Assembly (NCBI RefSeq): GCF_042477335.2
Contig: NC_091247.1
Span: forward strand, 6,842,501 to 6,906,500
Direction of reading: 5' to 3'
From: Ovis canadensis
Taxonomy: Eukaryota; Chordata; Mammalia; Artiodactyla; Bovidae
DNA: 64,000 bases
Both the position numbers and the translations under genes were made by a program. Position 1 is the stretch's first letter. The number at the start of each line of letters is the position of its first letter. This document shows, piece by piece, positions 11,603 through 22,794 of the stretch. The notes beneath the pieces are model-generated. The model saw only the letters and a program-made list of their open reading frames with translations. It was not told the DNA's origin and ran no database searches.

Positions 11603-12048
11603 TGGGGGATGTTGATAGTGGGGAGGGTGTGTATGTATGATGGGGGCAAAGGCTATGTGGGGACTCTCTGTACTTTCTGCTCAATTTTTCTGTGAACTTG
11701 AAATTCCTCTTAAAAATTAAAATCTACTTTAAAGGGAAAAAAGGAAAATAAAAAATTAAAATATAGCCTATGGTATGCTGGTAAATATTTTAACAACTGG
11801 CTCTCTGGGAGAGGAGACCCTTAATTTACAGTGTTTGCCAATTTCTGGAGTATAGATACTTCTACCACGGCCAATTTCTAGCTATAATGTGACATCAATT
11901 AGGGTAAAATTGTGTGGAGGCACATCAGTATATAGTATTTCCGCTAACTAGATATAAATAATCCCAAGTTCATACCTAGATAACAGTAAAATGTAGTAAA
12001 ATTACTAGAGAGAGGTAAGTTTTGAGTATATATTGCCTTTGTTTTAAA

Positions 12049-12269
12049 TATGTGCTGTGCTATGCTTAGTCGCCCAGTCGTGTCTAACCCTTTGTGACCC
12101 CACGGACTGTAGCCCATCAGGCTCCTCTGTCCATGGGGATTCTCCAGGCAAGAATGCTGGAGTGGGTTGCCATGCCCTCCTCCAGGGGATCTTCTCAACC
12201 CAGGGATTGAACCCAGGTCTCCCACAGTGCAGGCAGATTCTCTACCATCTGAATCCCCAGGAAAGCCCC
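12049..12269 (-). mobile_element. Bov-tA SINE
   Basis: Complete minus-strand copy with 8-base duplication GTTTTAAA at 12041-12048 and 12270-12277. Confidence 0.88.
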
Positions 12270-12664
12270 GTTTTAAAAGTAACTTGTATAACTGTAAGTT
12301 TATACAATTTAACTTTTGCGAGCATCTGTATTTGACAACCAGCTTCCAAAATTCTGGAAATTTAACAGTTGGTTCTCACAAGCCAGCACTAGCTACACCA
12401 CTACAATTTCCAGCCCATCTAAGGGAAGTGGTCTTGGCTTTGCCTATTTCCTCCCATCTTTATCCACCTGCAGGCATCTTTTGTCAGAGCTGGCAGCATG
12501 CTACACAACCTGTTTTTGATCTGCAAACCAGGTGTTGTAGTGACTAGCAACCCCCCCCGAAAATGGGGAATAAGGTGGGAGGGATGGAGGCAGAAAGGTG
12601 GAACTGGGGTCCTCAGTCCTAGCTGGGTTGGGTGGATGGCATAGGTGGAGTTTTTTGAAAAAAG

Positions 12665-12848
12665 AATGGGACTTCCCTGGTGGTCCAGTGGCTAAGACTC
12701 GCACTCCCAATGCAGGGAGCCCAGATCAGGAAACCAGATTCTACATGCTGCACCTAAAATAATCCTGAAGACTGCAATGAAAGACTGAAGGTCTTGCATG
12801 CTGCAACTAAGACCTGGGGCAGCCAAATAAATAAGTAAATATTAAAAA
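12665..12848 (+). mobile_element. CHR-type SINE
   Basis: GGGACTTCCCTGGTGGTCCA head through CAGCCAAATAAATAAG tail, directly abutting a BovB fragment. Confidence 0.82.
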
Positions 12849-12849
12849 A

Positions 12850-13140
12850 AAATACTAAAGGAAATCAGTCCTGAATATTCATTGAAAGAACTGATGCTGA
12901 AGCTGAAGCTCCAATACTTTGGCCACCTGATGCAAAGGACTGACTCATTGGAAAAGATCCTAATGCTATAAAAGATTGAGGGCAGGAGGAGAAGGGGATG
13001 ACAGAGGATGAGATGGTTGGATGGCATCACCAACTCGATGGACATGAGTTTGAGCAAGTTCTGGGAGTTGGTGATGGACAGGGAAGCCTGGCATGCTACA
13101 GTCCATGGGTTTGCAAAGAGCAACTGAACTGAACTGAGCT
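12850..13140 (+). mobile_element. BovB 3' fragment
   Basis: ACTAAAGGAAATCAGTCCTG onward to GCAACTGAACTGAACTGAGC; the last about 290 bases of BovB. Confidence 0.85.
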
Positions 13141-13395
13141 GGAAAAAAAAAAGAATGCCAAGCCCCACCCCTCCAGACTGGAGAGTCTGACTCAGCAGGT
13201 TTTGGGTGGGGTCTGGACATCGAACTCACTGACAGCTCTCCGGGTCATGCAATTGTGTAGTCAGGGTTGAGAACCACTGACAACGCCAAGTGCATGATCA
13301 TTGGCTATTAGACTGGTTTAGAGTCAAGTCCCAGCTGCAGGCCACTTACCCAAAATGAGTTTCTTCATGTGCCAAATGGAGATCTCCCTCCAGGA

Positions 13396-13447
13396 TTGGG
13401 TCGCCTGTATTGCAGGCTGATTCTTTACCATCTTCAGCCACCAGGGA
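13396..13447 (-). mobile_element. Bov-tA head fragment
   Basis: Only the tRNA-derived head remains (TGTATTGCAGGCTGATTC). Confidence 0.55.
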
Positions 13448-13719
13448 CTGAAGAGAAGCAGAAAGAGCAGAAGAAATGTGAGCCTAGGGAGCCTTCCTGG
13501 CCTTTCTCCTGCAGCATCGAATAGACCTTGTCCTGACATTGATGTGCTTCTTGGAGGAAAGATGAGATGGATGTGTACTGCACATGTTTAGGGAGTGGGG
13601 AGGAAGCTCCAGACAGAGGGACAGACGCTGAGATGGACAGCTCATGCTCAGGGACCACACCACAGAGCCTGGGTCAGACAACCTCCTTTCACATCATAAG
13701 ACCCTTCCAGTCCTCAAGT

Positions 13720-13932
13720 GTTAGACGCTCAGCCGTGTCGGACTCTTTGCGACCCCACGGACTGTAGCTCACCAGGCTCCTCTGTCCATGGGATTCTACA
13801 GGCAAGAATATGGAGTGGGTTGCCATGCCCTCCTCCAGGGGATCTTCCCGACCCAGGGATAGAACTTGCATCGCTTACGTCTCCTGAGTCGGCAGGCAGG
13901 TTCTTTACCACTAGCACCACCTGGGAAGCCCT
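13720..13932 (-). mobile_element. Bov-tA SINE
   Basis: Complete minus-strand copy ending CACCTGGGAAGCCC. Confidence 0.87.
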
Positions 13933-14189
13933 CAAAGCCTTCTTCATCCACACTCAGTGCACAGCAGGTGCTGGCATTACCTTGCTTTACAGGAGACACA
14001 GGCACAGAGGGTTGGTGTTCCTGCCTGAGCTTGCCCAGCTGGGATCTGAGCTAGAGTGTGTCTACTTACTCCCTGGGCCTGCTACCTTTCTGCTCCCCAC
14101 ATCTCAGGTGGATAAATAGGAGTAGCCGTCCCCTGCGGGGTCTTATCATGACTGCATGGACTCAGGTACAGTGATCAAAGTGGGCTGCC

Positions 14190-14289
14190 AGGGACTTTTT
14201 CAGTGGTCAGGTGGTTAAGACACCATGTTTCCATTGCAGAGGGCGGGGGCTCGATCCCTGCTTGGGGAAGTAAGATCCCGAATGCCACA
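14190..14289 (+). mobile_element. CHR-type SINE fragment
   Basis: Head only (CAGGTGGTTAAGACACC to AGTAAGATCCCGAATGCC), joined straight to a BovB fragment. Confidence 0.7.
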
Positions 14290-14740
14290 AGGCTATGGTT
14301 TTTCCAGTAGTCATGTAAGGATGTGAGAGTTGGACTATAAAGAAAGCTAAGCACCAAAAAATTGATGCTTTTGAACTGCAGTGTTGGAGAAGACTCTTGA
14401 GAGTCCCCTGGACTGCAAGGAGATCCAACCAGTCCATCCTAAAGGAAATCAGTCCTGAATGTTCATTGGAAGGGCTGATGCTGAAGCTGAAACTCCAATA
14501 CTTTGGCCACCTGACATGAAGAGCTGACTCCTTTGAAAAGACCCTGATGCTGGGAAAGATTGAAGGCAGGAGGAGAAGGGGATGACAGAGGGTGAGATGG
14601 TTGGATGGCAGCACCGACTCAATGGACATGAGTCTGAGTAAACTCCAGGAGTTGGCGACGGACAGGGAGGCCTGATGTGCTGCAGTCCATGAGGTTGCAA
14701 AGAGTTGGACACGACTGAGTGACTGAACTAAACTGATGCC
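14290..14740 (+). mobile_element. BovB 3' fragment
   Basis: Starts at the region coding for AMVFPVVM-like sequence and ends GAGTGACTGAACTAAACTGA. Confidence 0.87.
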
Positions 14741-14870
14741 TCAAGGTGTGGCCAAAATCTAGGAAAAAAAGAAGGGGTAGGGGAGTCAGTCAGGCTGCTG
14801 GTTCTGTGACCCTGGCAGGTCACTGCACTGCTCTGTGATCAGTTTCCCTGTCTGCATAGCCTGTCACTGG

Positions 14871-15084
14871 GCTTCCCCGGTGGCTCAGTGGTAAAGAATC
14901 CACCTGCAGTGCAGGAGCCACAGGAGACACAGGTGCAATCCCTGGGTAGGGAAGATCCCCTGGAGGAGAGCATGGCAACCCACTCCAGTATTCTTGCCTG
15001 GAGAATCCCTAAGGGCAGAGGAGCCTGGCGGGCTACCGTCCATGGGGTCACAGAGTAGGACACAACTGAAGCAACTTGGCATAG
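14871..15084 (+). mobile_element. Bov-tA SINE
   Basis: Complete plus-strand copy (GGGCTTCCCCGGTGGCTCAG to ACAACTGAAGCAAC). Confidence 0.88.
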
Positions 15085-15399
15085 CATGCCACTCATGATT
15101 GTGGTGACGATTCCATGGGATGATGCCTGGAAAGTGGGCAAGACAGGGGACCCACAAGTGTATCTGTGGCTGACAAGCACTTGGTCAGCCCTCCGTATGC
15201 CTCACCTATCCAGAGGGGTGGGTTGTATAGGCCAAGCTCCTGGCCAAGCCCGGAGCCCCTCTTTGGCAGTTCCCTTCCATGAAGCACCTCTCAAGGCTGA
15301 ATGCAGCCCACATCTCAGGCTCCCAGGGCTGAAGAAGCAACCTGTCCCCCTCATTCTAACCCCCCTCTATCCCCCTCCGCAGGGGGCTGCATGGCAGGG

Positions 15400-15530
15400 G
15401 GCTATCCTTCAGTCAGCACCAATCAAATATGGAAAAGAGCCTGCAGCAGGCTGGGTGCATTTGTTTAATTCTTCCCTAACCAGGGCCTGGCCCCCACCTG
15501 GGCACCTCTGATTTCATTAGCATTCTACCC
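15400..15530. promoter_or_regulatory. Candidate conserved non-coding element
   Basis: Unique block with CACCAATCAAATATGG, TTTGTTTAATTC and GATTTCATTAGCATTC, the last a homeodomain/POU-like motif. Weak evidence. Confidence 0.2.
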
Positions 15531-15949
15531 AGCCTCCCCCCTCGCCCCACCAGACCCACCAAGGCCCCCTACTCAAAAAATCAGTATGGCGGAGTTTTGT
15601 TTTGTTTTTTCCAGAGAGGAGGGGAGAGAGCCCCAGGTGGAGGAAGGGTAGCTAATTGTGAAGATGAATTTCAAATCTCCTGATGAGCAGGGACCTCTTT
15701 CTGAGCTGGCCCTACCAGGGAGGGAACCAAAAGGAGGGAGGTGCACCTCAGATACATCCTCCCCCCAACCCCCCCGGAACTTACACGAGCCCAGTAGCAC
15801 CTCCTTACAGTCTGCACCCTCTGTACCTCACTCCCCTCTCCCTAGTCCTGACCTGGAGAAGAGCCAACACACAGGGCCAGAGTCTAGAACCCATACTTAG
15901 GAGCCCCTGTCCCACCACAAACACCCCACCAGCCTCACTCTGTCACTTC

Positions 15950-16215
15950 CTGTCTTTGCCTATGCTGTTCTCTCTGGCTGGAATACTTTCCCCATGAAGC
16001 CGGATCTAGTCTTCACCTCTCAGCTTACGCACCACTTCCTGTAGGAATTCTCCTCTCACTGCTCAGAAAGGCCCGTCTCCCTCCCCAGATGCTTCAGTAG
16101 CTTGACCTAAACTCGCTTGGACACACCAGTGTTTCATCCGTCCCTCTCCAGGGTTCTGTGTGTTGATAGCGGCACCCACAAGGTAGGTGCTCAGGAAACA
16201 CTGGATGGATAAATG
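15950..16215 (-). mobile_element. L2 3'-end fragment with adjoining MIR-like tail
   Basis: Old LINE-2 pattern on the minus strand (CTGGCTGGAATACTTTCCCC, CACCTCTCAGCTTACGC). Confidence 0.6.
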
Positions 16216-16686
16216 AATGAATGGGTCACAGCCAATCTCAGTTTAGCCTTTAGGCCCACAATGCCTGAGGTCCAGGTGCTTTTCAAAATCTGATCTTTGG
16301 GACACCTGAAATACAGTTTCTTATTGCCTCCAAAATACGAGCACAACGGCAAGTAACAAATGGTTAATGACATGTGGACCGCGCATGACTGCATGTCAGC
16401 TGATCACCCAAAGCCCACCTCACCCTTGGCTGTGTGCGGATGAAGTCTATTTGACCGGGAGTGATTGATGGTATGGGAGGGGGACACTGATACGTAAGGG
16501 GGCCCAGCAAGACTCTCATGGGTAATACATGTGAAGCCCATGAAGCAGGGCTAGCGCTGTTTCGTGAACTCTTCCTTGTGAATGTGAGCTCTGTTGCGTC
16601 CCGAAGCATCGCTTTGGAGGCAAGCTCCCTGCATTCCGGGTCCAAGGAGTTCGGTTGAAGCCCCACCCCCCACAGTCCAGCTTTGG

Positions 16687-16725
16687 CCAATCAGCACGCA
16701 GCTCCTCTGCGGCCGCTGTGATTGG
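16687..16725. promoter_or_regulatory. Inverted CCAAT pair (NF-Y-like module)
   Basis: CCAAT at 16687-16691 (GGCCAATCAGC) and ATTGG at 16721-16725 (GTGATTGGCTCAG) are both in extended NF-Y consensus context, 34 bases apart. Paired CCAAT boxes at this spacing are typical of promoters and some LTRs. No gene is known to start here. Confidence 0.45.
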
Positions 16726-17276
16726 CTCAGAGTTGGGCAGGGACCTGATGTGGCAGCAAGATTCAGACCCACTCTGGCTGCTCCATTGTTTAAGCCCAGG
16801 ATCGAGTCGCGCCTGAAGTTCCACCCTGGATGTTTCAGTTTTGTACATTATCTTAGCTTTTCAAAAGCCACTTGGGGCCAGTTTTTCTATCCGTTGTAGG
16901 TGCCGATCCCGACTAGCATGCTGCCCAAACCTTACGTAGACCTGGACACCGGCAGAACTAGTAGAGTGCCCCCCTAACACACAGTAGGGGAACCCCCGCC
17001 TCCAAGTCTGCAGTGAACCGCACCAGAGGGGCTTGTGGACCTGCGTTCAGAATACTCTCTCCTCTGCTCCCAACTCCGCTCCTGCCTCGTTGGCTGCTCT
17101 TGGTTCCCTCTCCCGATTAACGTGGGATGTGTTCAGAGGGGCTCCCGTTAGCCACAGCCTTGGGCAGTGGGGACGCGAGGATGAGAGGGCTCTGGGCTGG
17201 CTGTGCAGTCTTGGGATGGTGACTCCTGTCTCTGAGCCCCAGATACTCTGTGCTTCTCAACTTAGTCGAATGATCT

Positions 17277-17458
17277 GTAGAATCCATCCGCCTGCCAACG
17301 AAGGAGACTTAGGTGGATCCCTGGGTCAAGAAGATCCCCTGGAGAAGGAAATGGCAACCCACTCCAGTATCCTTGATGGGAAAGCCCACGGACAGAGAAA
17401 CTTGGTGGGCTAGAGTCCATGGGGTCACAGAATCGGACATGATTGAAGCGACTGAGCA

Positions 17459-17460
<2 letters not shown>
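17277..17460 (+). mobile_element. Bov-tA SINE, 5' truncated
   Basis: Runs from the tRNA-derived head (ATCCGCCTGCCAACG) into the Bov-A tail; its 3' end opens directly into a (CA)n tract. Confidence 0.83.

Positions 17461-17500
<40 letters not shown>
17461..17500. repeat. (CA)n microsatellite
   Basis: About 18 CA units at the 3' tail of a Bov-tA SINE. Confidence 0.95.
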
Positions 17501-17501
<1 letters not shown>

Positions 17502-18244
17502 GCACTGTGCCATTATCAGTTAATTGACTGTCTCCTGTTACCTAGAAGCTGCTAGGGGCGATGGGCGATCTCTGCGGTGCCCGCACAAAATGCAGGCTCA
17601 AGAAATACATGCTGAGTAGAGGAGCCTCTGAGAGCTTCTCTAAAGATGAGGGGTGAGCTTGTACACTCTGGGGTTAGTGCAGGCCCCTTTAGGGAGATGA
17701 TGCGTTCACTGCTATGAAGGGGGTCCCGGCAAAGGCTCCCAGTGGAGTGACTTTGGCCAAAGAAGTGACATTAAAGGTGATGCGGCAGGCATGGGCCCAG
17801 CTGGAGGAGAAGAGGAACAATGCAGGCCATACTCAGAGGTCTCCATGCCAGAGATGGAAGCCCCTCCCCAGAGCTGCTCCTGCCCCAGCCCCTGTGTGCC
17901 CAAGACCGGGGTTGGGGGGGTGCGGGGAGGCAGGGAGTGCTGAGTTCCCCAGGATGGACACAGCCACTGCTGAGAGAAGGGTGGTCACACTGCCTGCACG
18001 CTCCCCACTCCATCTCACCCCAAACTTGCCAGAAGATGAGGGGAATAAACAAGCCCCACCCACACTGTCCACCCCAGGGTGGGGCTGGGGGTGGAGCAGC
18101 AAGGGAGCTGTCACCTTATATGGAGCTAGTTTGGGTTAGACAGTTCCCATGCTCATGCCGGGGAGACGAGGGACCCTGGGGACCAGCAGCTGCCCGGGGT
18201 GTGGCTGGGTCCCCACACGCATGCTGTCTCCAGGACCGCCTGTG

Positions 18245-18430
18245 AGTTGCCAATAACAGCGATGGCAGTAACGGTGACAGCAGCAGCTGGGCACATGCCA
18301 GGACTACGTGCAAGGCTTCCTGTCTCTGGACCCTCACCATTCACTCGCCCTCATTCCCACTTGACAGATGAAGAAACTGAGGCTCAGAAAGGGTAAGCCC
18401 CAGGCCCAGGAAGTCAACTGGGGTCAGTCT
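18245..18430 (-). mobile_element. MIR
   Basis: Reverse MIR core (TTGACAGATGAAGAAACTGA). Confidence 0.7.
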
Positions 18431-19174
18431 GACTTGCTGGCCCCACTCTGGCCCTCATCTCCCTAGGGCCTTTGGGTGCATTAGGAGGCCGCTGGCATAC
18501 CGCTGACCCCCTGGAACTGCTGCCCTCCTGCCAGAACCCAGGAGAAGGTGGGGAGAATAAAGTGTGCGTTGCAGAGGGCAGCCCCCTTGCCCAACCTCTG
18601 CTGTTCCAGTGGGAAGTAAGCAGCAAAAACATTCTCCACGATCCCCACCGTCCGCAAGAAGTTTCCTCGAACCGAACTCTCCAGAGGCCCACATTCTTCC
18701 ACAGGGGGCTCCGATCTGGCCCCCTGGGTGCCACAGTGGACATGCCCCACCCATGGCCTCAATGGAACGGGGCTCTTCCGGCTTGTCTCCCTCCCATCTG
18801 ATCAGGGCTCCATCCCACGCTGTCTGCCCTGTCCGCAGACCCACTGTTCACTTAGATTTCCATCTGGTTTTGGTTTTAGGGGGTGGAGGAAGGGGAGGGT
18901 TTGGGGAGAAGCTGAGAGCTGGCACCCGATGGAGGTTAACCCGCTACGTTTGCTCCTTTTCTTGGTGCCCCAAGCCCTGTGCCTTTTCCCCCCCCACCAT
19001 CCGCCTCCACAAATCTCCGGGCTGCTTGATTATCGCATAACCTGCTTCTTATGGACGGTTAGACGTCAGAGCCCTGGGCAGAAAAAGGAGCCAGCATCAA
19101 GACCAGCTTTCTCAGCATTGCAAACACCATGTCTAAACCAGTTTAGCTCAAGCCAGAGATCAGCTGAGCGCAAG

Positions 19175-19215
19175 TGTGGGTGTGGGGGGGTGTGGGTGTG
19201 TGCACGCACACATGC
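19175..19215. repeat. Imperfect TG-rich simple repeat
   Basis: GTGTGGGTGTGGGGGGGTGT and following TG units. Confidence 0.7.
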
Positions 19216-19299
19216 GTGTTCTAGACGTGTGGTGAGAACCCACCCGTAATTCCTGAAGGAGCGTATCTGAATATCTGTTCCCCCCCCCAAGCCATCTTA

Positions 19300-19450
19300 T
19301 CCAGCCACCCTCTAGAAGTTGCAGTTAATCTCTAATTTGAATTTTTAACCTCAAATGCCACATTATAAAAACAGTTGTGTTGTGTTTTATAGACGGTATT
19401 TGTCATGAAATTATACATGGTTACAATTTATGCCGTGGAAAAGAAAGCAA
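19300..19450. promoter_or_regulatory. Candidate conserved non-coding element
   Basis: AT-rich unique block (GTTAATCTCTAATTTGAATT, then AAAAACAGTTGTGTTG and AAATTATACATGG) with no match to a repeat family I recognise. Confidence 0.25.
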
Positions 19451-19879
19451 GCTGCTTTTTCTGCATGGGGGAATGCCAGCCTGGGTCTGCAGCAAAGCCC
19501 CATCCTCCCAGAGAGGGGACCCCAGGTCACTAGGCAGGGCTGGGCAGAGGCAGAGGGCTCGTGGTCCTGGGTGTGCATTGGATAACTTGACTCCTTTTTA
19601 GAAAGCATCATTAAAGAGCCAGCAAAGGCCACTGGGGTCAGCTCCTGGGACCCAGAACTCTGTTCCTGATCTCGACTCCTCTTCCTGCGGGGGGTCTTGG
19701 GAAACTTCTCCCGCCTTGGTATTTCCATCTCTAAAAGGGGGTTTGACAGTCCTAAACTGGTCATCTGCTTCTTTCCAAGTGTCAGGGAGCATGAGAAAGA
19801 AAACACATAGATGTTTACTGCACGCCTCCTGGAGACCAGAGGTAAAGCCCTGCCTTGCTTGAGTTCATCAACTCCACTG

Positions 19880-20040
19880 TACAGCCCAGGCCCCAGGTAC
19901 TGGCATTGTGCCCATTTTGCAGATGAGGAATTTGAGGCTCGGAGAAATGAGGTCCTTTCCCAAGATCATCCAGGAAACGGGGGTGAGATTGGAGCTGGAG
20001 TCCCACAGCTAAGCCAGGCAGCATGCCCTGCCTCTGAGAA
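19880..20040 (-). mobile_element. MIR
   Basis: Reverse MIR core (CCCATTTTGCAGATGAGGAA). Confidence 0.72.
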
Positions 20041-20369
20041 GGTCGGGGACTCACTGGGACATCAGGGCCAGCTCTCTGCTTCTATGCCTGGGTCATTGTC
20101 AAGCCGCATGGGAACAATGGGGGCAGGCAGTCCCTGTCCCAGGATCCTGGCCTGCCTGCCTGCCTGGGTCAAGGAGCAGTTCTGATTTCTGTCTGGCAAT
20201 CCTCTGCCCGGTGCTCTCACCACCCTCATCCATCCCTTTTTAAACAAGCCAAGAAAGGCTGAGTGAGGTCGGAATGAGCACAGCCCAGGGGCTCCAGGCC
20301 AGCAGGGGTGGGGAACACCCCGAAGACAAGGGTCCAAGGCCTGGAGCCCCCATGGCCTCCATGCACAGC

Positions 20370-20510
20370 CCATCTCTCTGGGCCTCCGCTTCCTCATCTG
20401 GGAAATGGGGCCATAAGACTGCCTACCTCCTGGAGGATCTGGGAGGAATTAATGAGATTTACACAGAGGGCTGAGCACAGAGCAGGTGCGCAATAAATGG
20501 TCCTGACTGT
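20370..20510 (+). mobile_element. MIR
   Basis: GCTTCCTCATCTGGGAAATG through GGTGCGCAATAAATGG, forward MIR. Confidence 0.72.
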
Positions 20511-21164
20511 CGGGGTCTCGGTGATGAGGAAGGTGAACACAAGGCCACTCAGCGCACCCCAGTCACCCAGCCCCCAACTCAGCCACAAGCACCCCACACT
20601 CTCTCCACTCCCCCGGGAGGCAGGGTTTGCAGTCAGACAGCATGGGCCGACCTTCCTCACCTTGTCAAGGAAACTGCCATCCCTGAAGCCCCGGTGTTGG
20701 GTCTGTGGCAGGTGCAGTTGCCCCACTGATGGAGTGGTGAGCCCCACTCTGGGCACGGGGACACCCTGCCTCGGGTTCTGCACTGCTCCTGGACCCACCC
20801 TTTCCTGACACAGGTTCTTGGATCTCAGACAGAAGGTGCACTGGGACAGACAGACGGCGCTTGTGGTCTGCTCCTTTGGAGATGGGGTGCCCACGAGGCT
20901 CTGGGCAGCCAGGACACAAGAGGTGTTCCCAAGTTAGCCATTCACTTCCCAGCTGACAGGAGATACCCGCCCAACGACACGCACCAGGGTGCTCTGCGCA
21001 CCCCCCAGTACCCACAAGGGACACAGCATTCCCACCCTTCCCAACACAAAAACTGCCAATCCTGAAGCAGGCCTTGCTCATTGGTCCTCTCAATGGGACT
21101 CCCTCCCACCTCCTCTGCTCCTGGAACAGCCCGTCTCTCTCTCTTCTGGTGTGCTGAACAGCAT

Positions 21165-21240
21165 GTAGAATCTTGGTTCCCCAACCAGGGATCGAACTTG
21201 TGAACCCTGCATTGGAAACATGGAGTCTTCTGTATCTGCT
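21165..21240 (-). mobile_element. CHR-type SINE fragment
   Basis: AATCTTGGTTCCCCAACCAG and the TGCATTGGAAACATGGAG head; tail missing. Confidence 0.6.
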
Positions 21241-21244
21241 GTTC

Positions 21245-21500
21245 CTTCCATCTGGAGCACCCTTCCCAACTTCTTCTGGTTAACTTCACTCATCCTTTAG
21301 AGCCCTTCTGAGAATCCACTTCCTCCAGGACGCCTTCCTTGAACCTCCAGACCAGGTAGGTGACCCCATTTTCTGTTCTCATCTCCTTTATAGCAGAGAT
21401 CACACCCCTTTGTTTCTTGATGGGACCCCAGGATCCAATCCTCAGACTGGCATGGAGTAGTAGATGCTCAAGAAATATTTCTGGAAGGGAGGCTGGAGGG
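21245..21500 (-). mobile_element. L2 3'-end fragment
   Basis: L2 pattern: CATCTGGAGCACCCTTCCC, CATCCTTTAGAGCCCTTC, AGGACGCCTTCCTTGAAC. Confidence 0.65.
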
Positions 21501-22020
21501 AACCTTCCCCATTTCCTCCCCTTGGAGCTCTGATCTGCCCCCAACTTGAAACCACTGCAACAGCAAGAGATTCCTTTAAATGACGACCCCACTTTCAGCC
21601 ACATTAGATCTTGGCCTGTTTTTTTTTTCCCCTCCCCATGAAACCAGAGTAGTTCGTTTTTACTTCTTGTCTCCAGCAATTTCCCACTTCGAACTCTGAC
21701 ACTCTCCTCACTTGGGGGTTTGGTGGCAGGGCAGCCGGCTCGGCAGGAGAGGCTGGCCTTCCAATTAGAACATGATGTCTCTCAGAAACTCGAGATTCCC
21801 AAAGGCTGGGGGCCCTCCCAAGCCGCCCCTCACTCCCACATCACAGCACAGCCCAGAAGCCCTCTGTCCTGGCAGTATGGGTCAGACTCTGCACAGGGAT
21901 GTTTCCCCGGAAAAGCAGTATCTCAGCCACTGCGGAGCTTTGGGGTAAGAACTGAGGGAACCAGAGGCACAGCCCCTCCGTGGCAGGGGCTGTGCTGATT
22001 CCAGCAAGAGGACACCACAG

Positions 22021-22325
22021 GGCTTCCCTGGGGGCTCAGCGGTAAAGAATTCTCCTGCCAATGCAGGAGACAGGGGTTCGATCCCTGGTCTGGGAAGATC
22101 CCACATGCTGCAGAGCAATGAAGACCCGAACACCACAGCCACTGAGACTGTGCTCTAGAGCCCGCAAAACTCAACTACTGAGCCCGTGTGCTGCGCCCAC
22201 TGAGGCCTGGGAGCCCTGGAGCCTGTGCTCCGCGCCGAGAGAAGTCACCGCAGTGAGAAGCCCGAGCAACTCAAGAAAAGCCTGAGCAGCAACGAAGACC
22301 CAGTGCAGCCAAAAACAAACTTAAA
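22021..22325 (+). mobile_element. CHR-type SINE, long form
   Basis: tRNA head followed by the long CHR body (ACTGTGCTCTAGAGCCCG) and an A-rich end. Confidence 0.8.
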
Positions 22326-22339
22326 AAGAGGACGCTGTG

Positions 22340-22730
22340 GCTCTCGGGCCATCTGCGGGCTCAGCACAGAGTGGTCAGCGTTGAACCTGGGCTCTGGGGA
22401 CCACAGTGCATATCCTGGGTGACGTTGAGCAAGTCACTTGGCCCTCAGTTTCCTCATCTATAGTGAAAGTCGCTCAGACCCTTTGTGACGCCGTGGACTG
22501 TAGCCCACCAGGCTCCTGTGTCCATGGGATTCTCTAGGCAAGAATACTGGAGTGAGTAGCTGTTCCCGTCTCCAGGGGATCTTCCCAACCCAGGGATCGA
22601 ACCTAGGTCTCCCACACGGCAGGCGGATTCTTTAAGGTCTGAGCCACCAGGGATAATACCGCACCTGCCTCATAAGGCTGCTGAGAGAACTCAGCATGAG
22701 GCAGCCTGTGAAGTCCTAAGCTCGGGCCCA
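22340..22730 (+). mobile_element. MIR split by a Bov-tA SINE
   Basis: MIR left part reaches CTCAGTTTCCTCATCTATAG at about 22461; the right part resumes at 22656 with ATAATACCGCACCTGCCTCA. A Bov-tA lies between. Confidence 0.78.
22462..22655 (-). mobile_element. Bov-tA SINE inside a MIR
   Basis: Complete minus-strand copy (AGTCGCTCAGACCC to TCTGAGCCACCAGGG). Confidence 0.86.
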
Positions 22731-22794
22731 GACAAAGGTAAAGAGCTGGGCATCAGGGTGCTCCTGCCTCTGCTCCACTCGCTGGTTAGGGACA

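Larger units (their letters stand above)
6376..11760 (+). mobile_element. L1 3' end, split by four younger insertions
   Basis: Pieces of one L1, in order: 6376-6521 (end of ORF2), 6959-7354 (ORF2 end and start of 3'UTR, CATTGCTGGTGGGAATGCAA), 7572-7785, 11216-11336 (TCATTATATATTTGTCC) and 11603-11760 (GTGGGGGATGTTGATAG to AAAATCTACTT). Interrupting elements are a Bov-A trimer, a Bov-tA, the BovB and a Bov-tA pair. The pieces are collinear with the L1 3' region. Confidence 0.85.

Noticed and set aside
17262-17513. Cys/Val-rich peptide
   Set aside because: Arises from translating the (CA)n microsatellite and a Bov-tA.
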